A stretch of 64,000 bases of DNA from Gluconacetobacter sacchari (GTDB taxonomy: Bacteria; Pseudomonadota; Alphaproteobacteria; Acetobacterales; Acetobacteraceae), in assembly GCF_014174255.1 (NCBI RefSeq), contig NZ_JABEQJ010000026.1:1-64000 (forward strand). Direction: 5' to 3'. This document shows positions 25,433 to 34,629 of this stretch, piece by piece; position 1 is the stretch's first letter, and each line of letters starts with the position of its first letter. The notes under the pieces are model-generated. The model saw nothing but the letters and a program-made list of their open reading frames with translations, did no database searches and was not told the DNA's origin. The position numbers and the translations under genes are program-made.

Positions 25433-26776
25433 ATGTCCATGGGTCTTTCGATCCGGTACCTGGGGTATCACGCGGCCGGGTGGCGACACCCGGACGCCGA
25501 CCCCGGGGGCAGTACGAGCTTCCGCCATTTCGCGACGGTCGCGCGGATGGCCGAGCAAAGCTGTTTCGACATGCTGTTCCTTGCCGACGGGATCGGCGTG
25601 CGGGTGACCGACACGCCGCCCGGCGCGCTCGCCCAGTCCTCGCAGGTCGCGGATTTCGAGCCGCTGACGCTGCTGTCGGCCCTGTCGGCGGTGACCGGGA
25701 GGATCGGCCTGGTGGCCACCGCCTCCACCACCTATAACGAGCCGTTCCATATCGCGCGGAAATATGCCTCGCTGGACCGGATCAGCGGCGGCCGCGCCGG
25801 GTGGAACATCGTGACCTCCTGGTCGGATGCGGAAGCGCGCAATTTCGGGCGGGACCGGCATCTCGACCATGACACCCGCTATGACCGGGCGCTGGAATTC
25901 GCCGAGGTGGTCAAGGGGCTGTGGGATTCATGGAGCGCGGACGCGCTGGTGGGCGACAAGGCGCGGGCGCGCTTCCTCGATCCGGCGGGTTTGCATGTGC
26001 TGGACCATGACGGCCCGCATTTTCGCGTGCGCGGGCCGCTCGACGTGCCGCGCAGCCCGCAGGGGCGGCCGATCCTGGTGCAGGCCGGCGCCAGCGACGC
26101 CGGCATCGAACTGGCCGGGCGCAACGCGGAGGTGATCTATTCCCTGCCGCGCTCGCTGGCCGAGGCGCGGGCCCATTCGGAAAAACTGCGCGTGGCGCTG
26201 GAGCGGCACGGCCGTCGCCGCGAGGATCTGCGGATCCTGGCCGGCGTCACCCTGTTCGTCGGCCGGACCGAGGCCGAGGCGCGGGCGCGCTACGAGGCGA
26301 TGCGCGCGCTGATCCCGCCGGAACTCGGCCTGTCCTATCTCTACGCGCAACTGGGCGACCTGTCGGGCTATCCGCTCGACGGGCCGGTGCCGGAGCCGCG
26401 GGACCCGATGGTCAGGAGTATCGCCCGCGCGCTGGTCGACCAGGCGCATCGCGAGAACATGACCATTCGCGACCTGTATTCCCTCATCGCCTCCGGGTTC
26501 GGCGCGCATGTGCTGATCGGCACGCCGGAGCGCATCGTGGACATGATGGAGGAATGGTTCTCCTGCGGGGCGGTCGATGGCTTCAATCTCTGCCCGGCGC
26601 TGCTGCCGCTCAGCCTGGAGGAATTTACCGAACTGATCCTGCCGGAACTGCGCCGCCGGGGGCTGTTCCGCACGCGCTATGAGGGCATGACGCTGAGGGA
26701 GCATCTGTGCCTGCCGCTGCCGGCCAGCCGCTATGGCGATCCGGTCGCGCCCGCCCTTGAGGAGCGGCGGGCATGA
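25433..26776 (+). CDS. LLM-class FMN-dependent monooxygenase, NtaA/SnaA/SoxA type
   Basis: 447 aa from ATG 25433; a TTG at 25409 would add eight residues. Bacterial-luciferase-like fold using FMNH2 from a separate reductase. Family motifs: GYHAAGWRHPDAD, FDMLFLADGIG, YNEPFHIARKYASLDRISGG and GRAGWNIVTS. NtaA-type enzymes attack nitrilotriacetate, dibenzothiophene sulfone and similar C-N or C-S bonds, so the substrate is probably an N- or S-containing organic. No reductase is nearby. The stop overlaps the next start. Confidence 0.88.
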   Translation: MSMGLSIRYLGYHAAGWRHPDADPGGSTSFRHFATVARMAEQSCFDMLFLADGIGVRVTDTPPGALAQSSQVADFEPLTLLSALSAVTGRIGLVATASTTYNEPFHIARKYASLDRISGGRAGWNIVTSWSDAEARNFGRDRHLDHDTRYDRALEFAEVVKGLWDSWSADALVGDKARARFLDPAGLHVLDHDGPHFRVRGPLDVPRSPQGRPILVQAGASDAGIELAGRNAEVIYSLPRSLAEARAHSEKLRVALERHGRRREDLRILAGVTLFVGRTEAEARARYEAMRALIPPELGLSYLYAQLGDLSGYPLDGPVPEPRDPMVRSIARALVDQAHRENMTIRDLYSLIASGFGAHVLIGTPERIVDMMEEWFSCGAVDGFNLCPALLPLSLEEFTELILPELRRRGLFRTRYEGMTLREHLCLPLPASRYGDPVAPALEERRA

Positions 26777-27357
26777 CGTGCGTGATCGCGGGCGATCCGG
26801 AGGGGATCGCGCCGTTCCGGGCCTGTTTTCCGCAGGCGCGGTATCTGGCCGCCACCGGGCAGCCGATATGGCATGGCGAGCCGGGGCGGCTCTGGGTGCA
26901 GTCGGCGGGGCAGGTCCGGGCGGTGCCGTTCGCGCAACTCGTTCTGGTGGGCGAGGCCAGGTTGCTGTGTGCGGCGCTGGGCTGCCGGATGGAGGAGGCC
27001 GGCCCGGCTACCGATGCGAACCACCAGACCAGCCGGCAGGGGATTTTCTTCCTGCGGGCCCGGCCGGACGCGGCGGCCGTCGCGCTTGTCGCGGCCGCGA
27101 TCGCGCGGGGGCTGCCGCCGGTCGCGGTGCGGGAACGGCCCGGGCCGAACGGAAGCATGATGCGCCTGGAGCCGGTGGCGGTGGCCATGCTGCTGGAGCA
27201 GCCGGAGACGGGGGCGCGCGACGGGGAATTGCTGGGGCAGGTCGCGCTGACCGGCCCGGTCGCATTCTGCAAGCCGGTGAAGCTTGCCGCGTTGGCCGCA
27301 ATCGGGGCGGAACGGCCGGCCCCATATCCGATCCAGATGGACCCGGAGGGCGCATGA
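26773..27357 (+). CDS. Uncharacterised 194-aa protein in the oxidation cluster
   Basis: No family recognised. Soluble, no signal peptide or membrane helix, Ala/Arg/Gly-rich. Visible elements: an N-terminal MTCVIAGDPEG turn, a central VPFAQLVLVGEARLLCAALG helix, HQTSRQGIFFLRAR, and a C-terminal AFCKPVKLAALAAIG. It overlaps its neighbours by four bases on both sides (ATGA), so it is tightly coupled between a luciferase-like monooxygenase and a FAD oxidoreductase. A small subunit of the oxidoreductase is one guess; there is no direct support. Confidence 0.6.
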   Translation: MTCVIAGDPEGIAPFRACFPQARYLAATGQPIWHGEPGRLWVQSAGQVRAVPFAQLVLVGEARLLCAALGCRMEEAGPATDANHQTSRQGIFFLRARPDAAAVALVAAAIARGLPPVAVRERPGPNGSMMRLEPVAVAMLLEQPETGARDGELLGQVALTGPVAFCKPVKLAALAAIGAERPAPYPIQMDPEGA

Positions 27358-28517
27358 GCCAGGAGACGGACCTGATCGTCATCGGCGGCGGGCTTCAGGG
27401 GCTCTCGACCGCATTCTGGGCCGCGCGCGGCGGATTGCGGGTGACGGTGGTGGAAAGAAGCGCTCCGGGGCGCCACGCCTCGGGATTTTCGGCCGGGGGC
27501 GTGCGGACCCTGGGGCGGGCGCTGCCCGAGATTCCGCTGGCGCTGGCGGCGCTGGACCTCTGGTACGACCTTCCGGCGCTGCTGGACGACGATGGCGGCT
27601 TCGTCCCCTCGGCGCAGGTGCGGGTCGCGGAAAACGACGCCGACACGCGCAGTCTGCGGGAACGGGTGGCGACGATCGCCGCGCGGGGCTGGACCCATGA
27701 GGTGCTGCTGGACGAGGCGGAGGTGAAGGCGCTTCTGCCGGCCGTGGCGCCGCATGTCGTCGGCGGCCTGGTGTGCCGCAGGGACGGGTTCGCGGACCCG
27801 ATGCGGACGATTCGGGCGTTCCTGCGGGCGGGCATCCGTGCCGGCGTCTCGGTCTGCGTGGGTGCCGGCGTTGCCGGGCTGGATCGCGTGCAGGGGGGGT
27901 GGAACGTGACGCTGGAGGGCGGCAGCCGCCTGCGCGCGCCCCGCATCGTCAATGCGGCGGGGGCATGGAGCGGGCGGATCGCCCGCATGGTGGGGGATGA
28001 TTTCCCGCTCGGGTTCAACGCGCTGATGATGATGTTCACCGCGCCGCTGCCGCCCTTCATCACCCAGGTGGCGCTGGCGACGGGGCGGCCGCTGTCGTTC
28101 AAGCAGGTGGCGTCGGGCCATGTCATGATCGGCGGCGGTCCCAAGGGGGTCGCGGATCTCGATACCGGGCTGGCGACGCTGGACGTCACGCGGCTGGCGG
28201 CGTCGGCGCGGACGGCGCTGGAACTGTTCCCGGTCCTGAAGGATGTGGACATCCTGCATGCCTGGGCGGGGATCGAGGCGATCATGCCGGACGAAATCCC
28301 GGTGATCGGGCGGTCGTCGCGGGCGGAGGGGGTCGTGCATCTGTGCGGCTTCTCCGGCCACGGATTCGCGCTCTCGCCCCTGACCGGGCGGATCGTGGCC
28401 GACCTGGCGCTGGGCCGCGAGGCGGCGTGCCCGATCGCGGCGTTCTCGCCCGATCGCTTCGTGCCGGACGGGGGCGGATCGCGGCCGGCCGGCACGCTGC
28501 TCCAGCCCGCCGGCTAG
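27354..28517 (+). CDS. Cytoplasmic FAD-dependent oxidoreductase (DAO family)
   Basis: 387 aa without signal peptide. FAD motif LIVIGGGLQGLSTAFWAARG at the start, ending with VVHLCGFSGHGFALSPLTG, typical of sarcosine-oxidase or glycine-oxidase-like proteins. It likely oxidises a secondary amine or amino acid produced in the pathway. The start ATG overlaps the previous stop. It is the second DAO enzyme of the cluster; the other (18662-19852) is exported. Confidence 0.87.
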   Translation: MSQETDLIVIGGGLQGLSTAFWAARGGLRVTVVERSAPGRHASGFSAGGVRTLGRALPEIPLALAALDLWYDLPALLDDDGGFVPSAQVRVAENDADTRSLRERVATIAARGWTHEVLLDEAEVKALLPAVAPHVVGGLVCRRDGFADPMRTIRAFLRAGIRAGVSVCVGAGVAGLDRVQGGWNVTLEGGSRLRAPRIVNAAGAWSGRIARMVGDDFPLGFNALMMMFTAPLPPFITQVALATGRPLSFKQVASGHVMIGGGPKGVADLDTGLATLDVTRLAASARTALELFPVLKDVDILHAWAGIEAIMPDEIPVIGRSSRAEGVVHLCGFSGHGFALSPLTGRIVADLALGREAACPIAAFSPDRFVPDGGGSRPAGTLLQPAG

Positions 28518-28530
28518 GGGGAGCGATGCC

Positions 28531-29832
28531 ATGACGAGCAGGCGAGGCCGGGCCGTGATCGGCTCCATCGCGGGCAATGCCCTCGAATGGTACGATTTCA
28601 TGGTCTTTTCCTATCTCGTGCCGGTCATCAGCGCCGTTTTCTTCGGCGGCGCGGGGCAGCGGGCCGTGCTGTTCACGACCCTCCTGTTCGGCCTGGGCTT
28701 CGTGACCAGGCCGCTGGGCGGCGTGGTGCTCGGCCTGTTCGCCGACCGGCACGGCCCCGGCAGCGCGATGGTGCTGGGCATGAGCGTCATGGCCGTGTCG
28801 ATGCTGCTGATCGCCTGCGCGCCGGGATGGCACTCGGCCGGGCTGGCGGGGGCCGGGATCGTCGTCGTCGCCCGCCTGTTGCAGGGATTTTCCGCAGGCG
28901 CCGAATTCGCGACCTCGACCTCGTTCCTGATCGAGGAGGCACCGCCGGGCCGGCGGGGTTTCTATGGATCGTGGCAGATGGTCGGGCAGGCTGCCGCCCA
29001 GATCCTCGGCGGCGGGGTGGGGTTCCTGCTGGCGGCCGCGCTGAGCCCGGAGAGGCTGGTTGCCTGGGGGTGGCGGCTGCCGTTCGCGTTCGGCCTCGTC
29101 ATCCTGCCGGCGATCCTCGTGCTGCGCCGGAGCGGGCGGGAGACCGCGCCGCGCCCGGCCCGGGACACGCTGCGCGGCAGCACGGCGCGTTTCCTGCGCG
29201 ACCTGGGGCGGCAGAAGGGGCGGGCGCTGTCGGTGGCCGGGCTGGTCGGCGGCACGTCGGCCACGCTCTATATCCTTTATGGCTACAACATCACCTTTGC
29301 CACGCACACCCTGCACCTGCCGATCCGCATGGTCTTTTTCATCACCATGGCCGCCGCGATCGTGATGGTGCCCTTCATCCTGCTGGCGGGGGGCCTGGGC
29401 GACCGGTTCGGCGGGCGGCGGGTGCTGCTGGCGTCCCTGGTCGGGCTGCTTGTGGCCATCGTCCCGCTCTCGGCCTTTCTGGTCGCCGGGCCGTCGGTGG
29501 CGCGGCTGCTGATCGTGCAGGGCGGACTGGCGGTGTTCTCGGGCCTGTTCCTGGGGTCGTACAGCACCGTCGTCGCCGAAGTGTTCGAGCCGGGATCGCG
29601 GACCACGGTGCTGGCGACGGTGCATAACATGACCGTCATGCTGGTGGGCGGGACGTCGCAGCCGATCGTGACGTGGCTGCTCGCGGCGACCGGGTCCGCG
29701 ATGGCCAGCGGGCTGTATGTCGCCATGGCGGTGCTGGGGGCGACGCTGGGCGCCGGCTGGCTGGCGGCGGAGCGCAGGCCGGCCCGGCGCATGGCCCTTG
29801 CGCGCGCGGAGCCGGTGCCGATGCATGTCTGA
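28531..29832 (+). CDS. MFS transporter, MHS (metabolite:H+ symporter) type
   Basis: 433 aa, twelve predicted helices. The N-terminus GSIAGNALEWYDFMVFSYLV is the signature of the MHS family (proline, betaine, shikimate, alpha-ketoglutarate and citrate importers). The GLFADRHGPGSAMVLG loop-2/3 motif is present. It follows the oxidoreductase by 13 bases, and its stop is overlapped by the next gene. Probably the inner-membrane importer of the cluster substrate. Confidence 0.87.
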   Translation: MTSRRGRAVIGSIAGNALEWYDFMVFSYLVPVISAVFFGGAGQRAVLFTTLLFGLGFVTRPLGGVVLGLFADRHGPGSAMVLGMSVMAVSMLLIACAPGWHSAGLAGAGIVVVARLLQGFSAGAEFATSTSFLIEEAPPGRRGFYGSWQMVGQAAAQILGGGVGFLLAAALSPERLVAWGWRLPFAFGLVILPAILVLRRSGRETAPRPARDTLRGSTARFLRDLGRQKGRALSVAGLVGGTSATLYILYGYNITFATHTLHLPIRMVFFITMAAAIVMVPFILLAGGLGDRFGGRRVLLASLVGLLVAIVPLSAFLVAGPSVARLLIVQGGLAVFSGLFLGSYSTVVAEVFEPGSRTTVLATVHNMTVMLVGGTSQPIVTWLLAATGSAMASGLYVAMAVLGATLGAGWLAAERRPARRMALARAEPVPMHV

Positions 29833-30916
29833 CCCCATGTTGCCGCGCTGGCTGGTGCTGCTGGCGGGGTCGATGCTCCTGGCCGAACTGCTGCGCCGGA
29901 TCGGCCTGCCCGCATCGGCGCTGCTCGGGCCCATGATCTGCGGCATCGTCGCCGGCGTGACCGGGCAGGGGCTGCGGCTGCCCGGTCCGGTCTTTCCGCT
30001 GGCGCTCGGGGTGGTGGGGTGCCTGATCGCCACCAGCCTGCCGCTGTCGGTCCTGGCCAGCATCGTCGACAAGGGTCCGGTCTTTTTCGCCGGGGTCGTT
30101 TCCATCGTGCTGGTGAGTGCCGCCGCCGGATTCGTGCTGGCGCGGACCGGGGTGCTGCCGGGAACGACGGCGTTGTGGGGATCGTCGCCCGGAGCGGCGA
30201 CGCCGATGACGATCATGTCCGCCAGCTACGGCGCCGACATGCGGCTTGTCGCCTTCATGCAATATCTGCGCGTGATCTTCGTCTCGGGGAGTGCGGCGGC
30301 CGTCACGCGGTTTTTCGCGACGGCCCCAGCGGCGCATGGCACGCTGGCGCCGGCGGAGGGCAGTGCCGGGGCGATCGCGGGCACGCTGCTGACCATCGTG
30401 GTGTCGACCGCCCTGGCCCAGAGAGTCCGTATCCCCGCCGGGGTGCTGATGGTGCCGCTCGTCGTCGGCGCGGTGTTGCAGGATACGGGGCTGCTGACCA
30501 TCGCCCTGCCCGGCTGGGTGCGCGTGCCGGCCTATACCGCGTTGGGGTGGGGGATCGGCCTGCGCTTCACGCCCGCGATCGTGCGGCATGCGCTGCGGGC
30601 CTCGCCCTGGGTCGTGCTGTCCACGCTGCTGGTGATCGGCGCGTCGGGCGCGGTGGCGTGGCTGCTGGTGCTGTGCGGCGAGACCGACCCGCTTTCCGCC
30701 TGGCTGTCGTGCAGTCCGGGGGGAGAGGACACGATCGCCATCATCGCTTCCACCACGCCGGGGGTGGATATGTCGTTCGTGATGGCGATGCAGACGGTGC
30801 GTTTCGTGCTGGTCCTGTTTACCGGCCCGGGGCTGGCCCGCTGGCTCGGCCGCTGGCTTCCCTCCGCCGCCGATCCCGGCCTCCTTGCGTCGCCTTCGAA
30901 GGCCGATGCTTCATGA
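29825..30916 (+). CDS. AbrB-family (AmoA-like) membrane protein
   Basis: 363 aa, about ten hydrophobic helices in two repeated halves, as in the AbrB/putative ammonia monooxygenase family (PF05145-like). Motifs: GLPASALLGPMICGIVAGV, GSSPGAATPMTIMSASYGA and the second-half copy SCSPGGEDTIAIIAS. The family is of unknown function, and the monooxygenase label is historical. The start at 29825 overlaps the transporter stop by 8 bases. Last gene of the rightward unit. Confidence 0.82.
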   Translation: MSDPMLPRWLVLLAGSMLLAELLRRIGLPASALLGPMICGIVAGVTGQGLRLPGPVFPLALGVVGCLIATSLPLSVLASIVDKGPVFFAGVVSIVLVSAAAGFVLARTGVLPGTTALWGSSPGAATPMTIMSASYGADMRLVAFMQYLRVIFVSGSAAAVTRFFATAPAAHGTLAPAEGSAGAIAGTLLTIVVSTALAQRVRIPAGVLMVPLVVGAVLQDTGLLTIALPGWVRVPAYTALGWGIGLRFTPAIVRHALRASPWVVLSTLLVIGASGAVAWLLVLCGETDPLSAWLSCSPGGEDTIAIIASTTPGVDMSFVMAMQTVRFVLVLFTGPGLARWLGRWLPSAADPGLLASPSKADAS

Positions 30917-30981
30917 CCCGCCGGCCGGGTCCGCCGCGGTCTCGGCCAGCGCGGTGACGATCATCTCGACGCGGATGTCGC

Positions 30982-31944
30982 TCAATTTCGTGTTCCTTCG
31001 TAGCCGTTGAAATGCGGTGTGCCCGGTGTCGGGGTGCCCAGGCCGCCATAGGCGGCGCTTTCCGCGCAGATCCAGCGGATGAAGGCCGAGATGGCCGGGT
31101 CGTGCGCCTTCTCGACCGGCGTGACGACGTAGTAGGCGCCGCGCGAGCGGATCGTTTCCTGCGAGACCACGCACAGCGTGCCCTCGGCGAGTTCGCGCTC
31201 CACGAAGATCGTGGGGACGAGCGCCACGCCGATCCCGGCCATCGCCGCCTCGATCGTCGCGTTGAACTGGTCGAAGACGTGCCCCTTGAAGGACGCGGCG
31301 CCGGAGACGTCGACCTGCGCGAACCAGAAATCCCACAGGGCCGGGCGCGTGGTGAGCTGGATGAGGCTGGCGCGGGCCAGGTCGGCCGACGTGCGGAGTT
31401 CCGCCGCGTCGCGATAGGCGGGGCTGCACACCGGCACGATCGTCTCGTCGAACAGGTGATGAAGCTGGCCGTCCGGCCAGACGGGCGCGCCGTAATGCAC
31501 GGCGATGTCGCAGTCCGATCCATCGAAGCTGAACGGTTCGAACACCGTGGTGATGTTGACCTTGATCTGCGGATATTGCGCCATCAGCCTGGGCAGGCGG
31601 GGGATGAGCCACCGGGACGAGAAGGTGGAGAACATGTGCAGGCTGAGCGTGTTCTCGCCATCGCCCGAGGACAGAACGCGATAGGTGGTGCCGGCGATCT
31701 GTTCGAGGATCGAGATGACGGACGGCAGGATCGACTTGGCCTGGCGCGTCATGATCAGGCGCTTGCGGCGCCGGTCGAACAGCGAAACGCCCAGCGTCAT
31801 TTCCATGTTGCGGATCTGCTTGCTGATCGCGCCCTGGGTCAGGCTGAGTTCCTCGGCGGCGGCGCTGAAATTCTGGTGCCTGGCCGCGGCCTCGAACGCG
31901 ACGAGTTCCGGCACCGACGGCATCAGGCGGCGGGGAAGGAGCAT
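30982..31944 (-). CDS. LysR-family regulator
   Basis: 320 aa. N-terminal helix-turn-helix (LVAFEAAARHQNFSAAAEEL, LTQGAISKQIRNMEMTLG) and C-terminal effector domain (LHMFSTFSSRWLIPRLPRL) of the GcvA-like subgroup. The ATG at 31944 has AAGGAGG five bases upstream. It starts 22 bases inside the end of the upstream MFS gene, so it ends a leftward operon and probably regulates the amino-acid genes at 33-41 kb. Confidence 0.9.
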   Translation of the reverse strand: MLLPRRLMPSVPELVAFEAAARHQNFSAAAEELSLTQGAISKQIRNMEMTLGVSLFDRRRKRLIMTRQAKSILPSVISILEQIAGTTYRVLSSGDGENTLSLHMFSTFSSRWLIPRLPRLMAQYPQIKVNITTVFEPFSFDGSDCDIAVHYGAPVWPDGQLHHLFDETIVPVCSPAYRDAAELRTSADLARASLIQLTTRPALWDFWFAQVDVSGAASFKGHVFDQFNATIEAAMAGIGVALVPTIFVERELAEGTLCVVSQETIRSRGAYYVVTPVEKAHDPAISAFIRWICAESAAYGGLGTPTPGTPHFNGYEGTRN

Positions 31945-33320
31945 GGCGGCCTCCTTGTGATCTTGCGGCTGAGGCTGAGCAGGGCCGCCGTCCAGGCGAC
32001 GGCGACCGCGTAATCCAGGCAGAGCAGCGTCGGCCGTGCCGCCACCCGGGCCATGATCATGGCGACCAGCGTGGCGCCGCAGGTCTGGCCCATGATGCGC
32101 GAGAGCGCGATCATGCCGCTGGCGCTGGCGCTGCGGTCGTGGGGGGCGGCGAGGACGATCGCCCGGTTGTTGGGCGAGACGAACATGGCGAACCCCAGCC
32201 CAGCCAGGGCGAAGCGCCACATGATGTCGAAGCCGCCGGCATCCAGCGGCGTGAGGCGGATCATCAGGAAGCCGAGACCGTTGATCGCCAGCCCGATCGA
32301 CGACAGCGTTCCGGCGGGAACCCGGTCGGAGAGGCGGCCGACGAGCGGGCCCATGGCCACCATGGAGGCGGGCCACGCGGTGATCAGCAGCCCGGTCGCG
32401 ACCGGCGAGCGGCCGAACAGGCCGGTCAGGGAAAACGGAATCGAGATCATGAAGAAATTCGCGGCCGTATAGCCCAGGAAACAGGTCGCGACCCCGATGG
32501 AAAAGGCGGGGCGGGCCAGCAGGTCCACCGGCATCAGCGGCGCGGCATGGTCTTTCTGGCGGGCCAGCAGCAGCCCCCCGGCCGTGGCGCCGAGCAGGAC
32601 GAGCACGGCGCCGCCCGATGCCAATGCGTTGCGGGCCAGGACGTCGCTGCCGGTGAGGACCAGGCAGAAGGCCGCCATGTTCAGCAGGATCGACAGCGGG
32701 TCGATCAGCCTGCGGACCGGCGGCGTCGCGGGCAGGCGCGCCTTGCACAGGGCGAACACGAGCGCGCCGGCCGGCAGGTTGAACAGGAACAGCCAGCGCC
32801 ACGAACCGGTGCAGTAGAGGATCGCCGCCGCGACGGAGGGGCCGAGGGCCACGCCGAGCGCCGTCGTCAGCGAATTGAGCGCGAGGCAGTGGCCGAGGCG
32901 GGCAGGGGGGCAGACCATGCGGACGAGCGCGGTGTTGACCGCCATGATCGCGGCGCCGCCCGCGCCCTGCACGCCCCGCGCGAAGGCGAGGGTGACGATA
33001 TGGTGCGAGAGGGCGCACAGCAGCGAGCCCCCCATCAGCACCGCCAGCCCGGCCAGGCAGACCTTCTTGGCGCCGATCCGTTCCGCGACCGCCGCGAGCG
33101 GCAGCAGCAGCATGCAGTTGACGAGCTGGTAGGCGTTGACGACCCAGATCGAGACGGACGCGGAGGCGCGCAGGTCGGCCCCGATCGTCGGCAGGGCGAT
33201 ATTGGCGACCGCGTAGTCGAGCACCGCCAGCAGGACGGCCAGCAGAACCGCCAGGAGCGCCCCCCGGTCGATGGCGGGAGAACTTTGGTGAACCGGCATG
33301 GCCGTCGTGATCGCGTTCAT
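31923..33320 (-). CDS. MFS transporter, DHA2 (14-helix) family
   Basis: 465 aa with about 14 membrane helices. Motifs: VLDYAVANIALPTIGADL in helix 1, WVVNAYQLVNCMLLLPLAAV, and RGVQGAGGAAIMAVNTALVR in helix 4 (motif C-like). Family members export drugs or metabolites. Placed 7 bases after the DadA-like gene, so probably part of the same operon and a candidate exporter for excess amino acid or a product. Confidence 0.87.
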   Translation of the reverse strand: MNAITTAMPVHQSSPAIDRGALLAVLLAVLLAVLDYAVANIALPTIGADLRASASVSIWVVNAYQLVNCMLLLPLAAVAERIGAKKVCLAGLAVLMGGSLLCALSHHIVTLAFARGVQGAGGAAIMAVNTALVRMVCPPARLGHCLALNSLTTALGVALGPSVAAAILYCTGSWRWLFLFNLPAGALVFALCKARLPATPPVRRLIDPLSILLNMAAFCLVLTGSDVLARNALASGGAVLVLLGATAGGLLLARQKDHAAPLMPVDLLARPAFSIGVATCFLGYTAANFFMISIPFSLTGLFGRSPVATGLLITAWPASMVAMGPLVGRLSDRVPAGTLSSIGLAINGLGFLMIRLTPLDAGGFDIMWRFALAGLGFAMFVSPNNRAIVLAAPHDRSASASGMIALSRIMGQTCGATLVAMIMARVAARPTLLCLDYAVAVAWTAALLSLSRKITRRPPCSFPAA

Positions 33321-33327
33321 GGAGCGT

Positions 33328-34629
33328 TCAGAGGCGAAAACGGAGGAACCGGGCGGGGTCGTAGGGGGCGGCTTCGGGGACGGGGGCGCCGATGACCAGC
33401 CGCCCGATCAGATCCGCCGTCCAGGGGGCGCTGACCAGCCCCAGATGGCCGTGGCCCGTGGCGTAGAACACGCCGCGCGTCGTGGGCGACGGCCCGATGA
33501 CCGGCAGGCAGTCCGGGGTCGAGGGCCGGTTGCCCATCCAGTGCCGGACGGTGCCGAAACCGCCGATCTTCATCATCGGCAGGCCCTCGCGCAGGCAGTC
33601 GAGAAGGATACGGGCCCGGTTCCAGTCGGGGGGCGCGCCATCGGGGGCGAATTCGACCTGTCCGGCGGCGCGCAGGCCGCCCGTCATCGGGGTGATGCCG
33701 AATTTGAGGTCGGACATCATCACGGGGATGGCCGGCTCGTCCGTCACGCCGGGAAGCTGGACGTGATAGCCGCGCTCGCCGACCAGCGGAATGGTATCGC
33801 CGAGCGTCGCGCCCAGTGCCCGCGCGCCCATGCCGGCGGCGATGACGACGCCGCCGCACGCCACCACGCCGCCGGCCGTCCGGACGCCGCGTACCTGCCC
33901 GGCCTCGACCACGAAACCGTCGACATGGCCGGCGGCGAAGCGGACGCCCCGCTCGCGCGCAAGGGCGGCCAGGGCGGCGACATAGCCCCCCGGATCGGCG
34001 CAATGGGCGCCGTCGGGCAACAGGGCGCCGAAACCATATTGCGGCCCCAGGCCGGGGCAGGCGGCTTCGAGCGCCGCGCGGTCGAGCGTCCGCCAGCGCA
34101 CGCCGTTCTCGCGCCGGAGCTGCCAGCCGAAGGCGTCGGCTTCGTATGCCGCCGCGTCGGGATAGACGATCACCAGCCCCGTGCGTTGGATCAGGTCGGG
34201 CACGCCCGCCTCGGCGGCCAGCCTGGCATGCCGCTCCGGCGCATCGGCCAGGAACGGCCGCAGGGCGGAGGCGATGGCCCGGGCCCGGGCGGGGGTGGCG
34301 CCGCAGGCGACGAAGCGCAGCAGCCACAGCCAGATATGCGGCAGGGATGCCGGGCGCAGGCGCAGCGGGCCGCGGGCGTTCAGCAGGTAGCCGGGCACCT
34401 TCTTCCACATGCCGGGCATCGAGATCGGCACCACCGATCCAGGGCTGAGCCATCCGGCATTGCCGTAGCTGGTGGCGTTTTCCGACCCCGGCGCGTCGGT
34501 GGACAGGAGGGTGACGTCATGCCCCAGGCGGCGCAGGTGCAGCGCCGTGGTCACGCCCACGGCCCCCGCCCCGATGACGGCCAGCGGCATGCCTTGCGCG
34601 GCGGGGGTGGACGTGTTGTCTGTCATCAC
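33328..34629 (-). CDS. D-amino-acid dehydrogenase-like FAD oxidoreductase
   Basis: 433 aa DadA-type protein. FAD motif PLAVIGAGAVGVTTALHLRR, then ATSYGNAGWLSPGSVVP, typical of DadA. The C-terminal part (CLPVIGPSPTTRGVFYATGH, then GHLGLVSAPWTADLIG) completes the fold. DadA enzymes turn D-amino acids into 2-oxo acids and pass electrons to quinones. It overlaps the ABC ATPase gene by 4 bases, linking uptake to oxidation. Confidence 0.88.
   Translation of the reverse strand: MMTDNTSTPAAQGMPLAVIGAGAVGVTTALHLRRLGHDVTLLSTDAPGSENATSYGNAGWLSPGSVVPISMPGMWKKVPGYLLNARGPLRLRPASLPHIWLWLLRFVACGATPARARAIASALRPFLADAPERHARLAAEAGVPDLIQRTGLVIVYPDAAAYEADAFGWQLRRENGVRWRTLDRAALEAACPGLGPQYGFGALLPDGAHCADPGGYVAALAALARERGVRFAAGHVDGFVVEAGQVRGVRTAGGVVACGGVVIAAGMGARALGATLGDTIPLVGERGYHVQLPGVTDEPAIPVMMSDLKFGITPMTGGLRAAGQVEFAPDGAPPDWNRARILLDCLREGLPMMKIGGFGTVRHWMGNRPSTPDCLPVIGPSPTTRGVFYATGHGHLGLVSAPWTADLIGRLVIGAPVPEAAPYDPARFLRFRL

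Noticed and set aside
22880-25870. 996-codon open frame antisense to the second TonB receptor
   Set aside because: High GC leaves the opposite strand open. The protein is Arg/Gly/His-rich with no domain, while the + strand has signal peptide, plug and barrel motifs.
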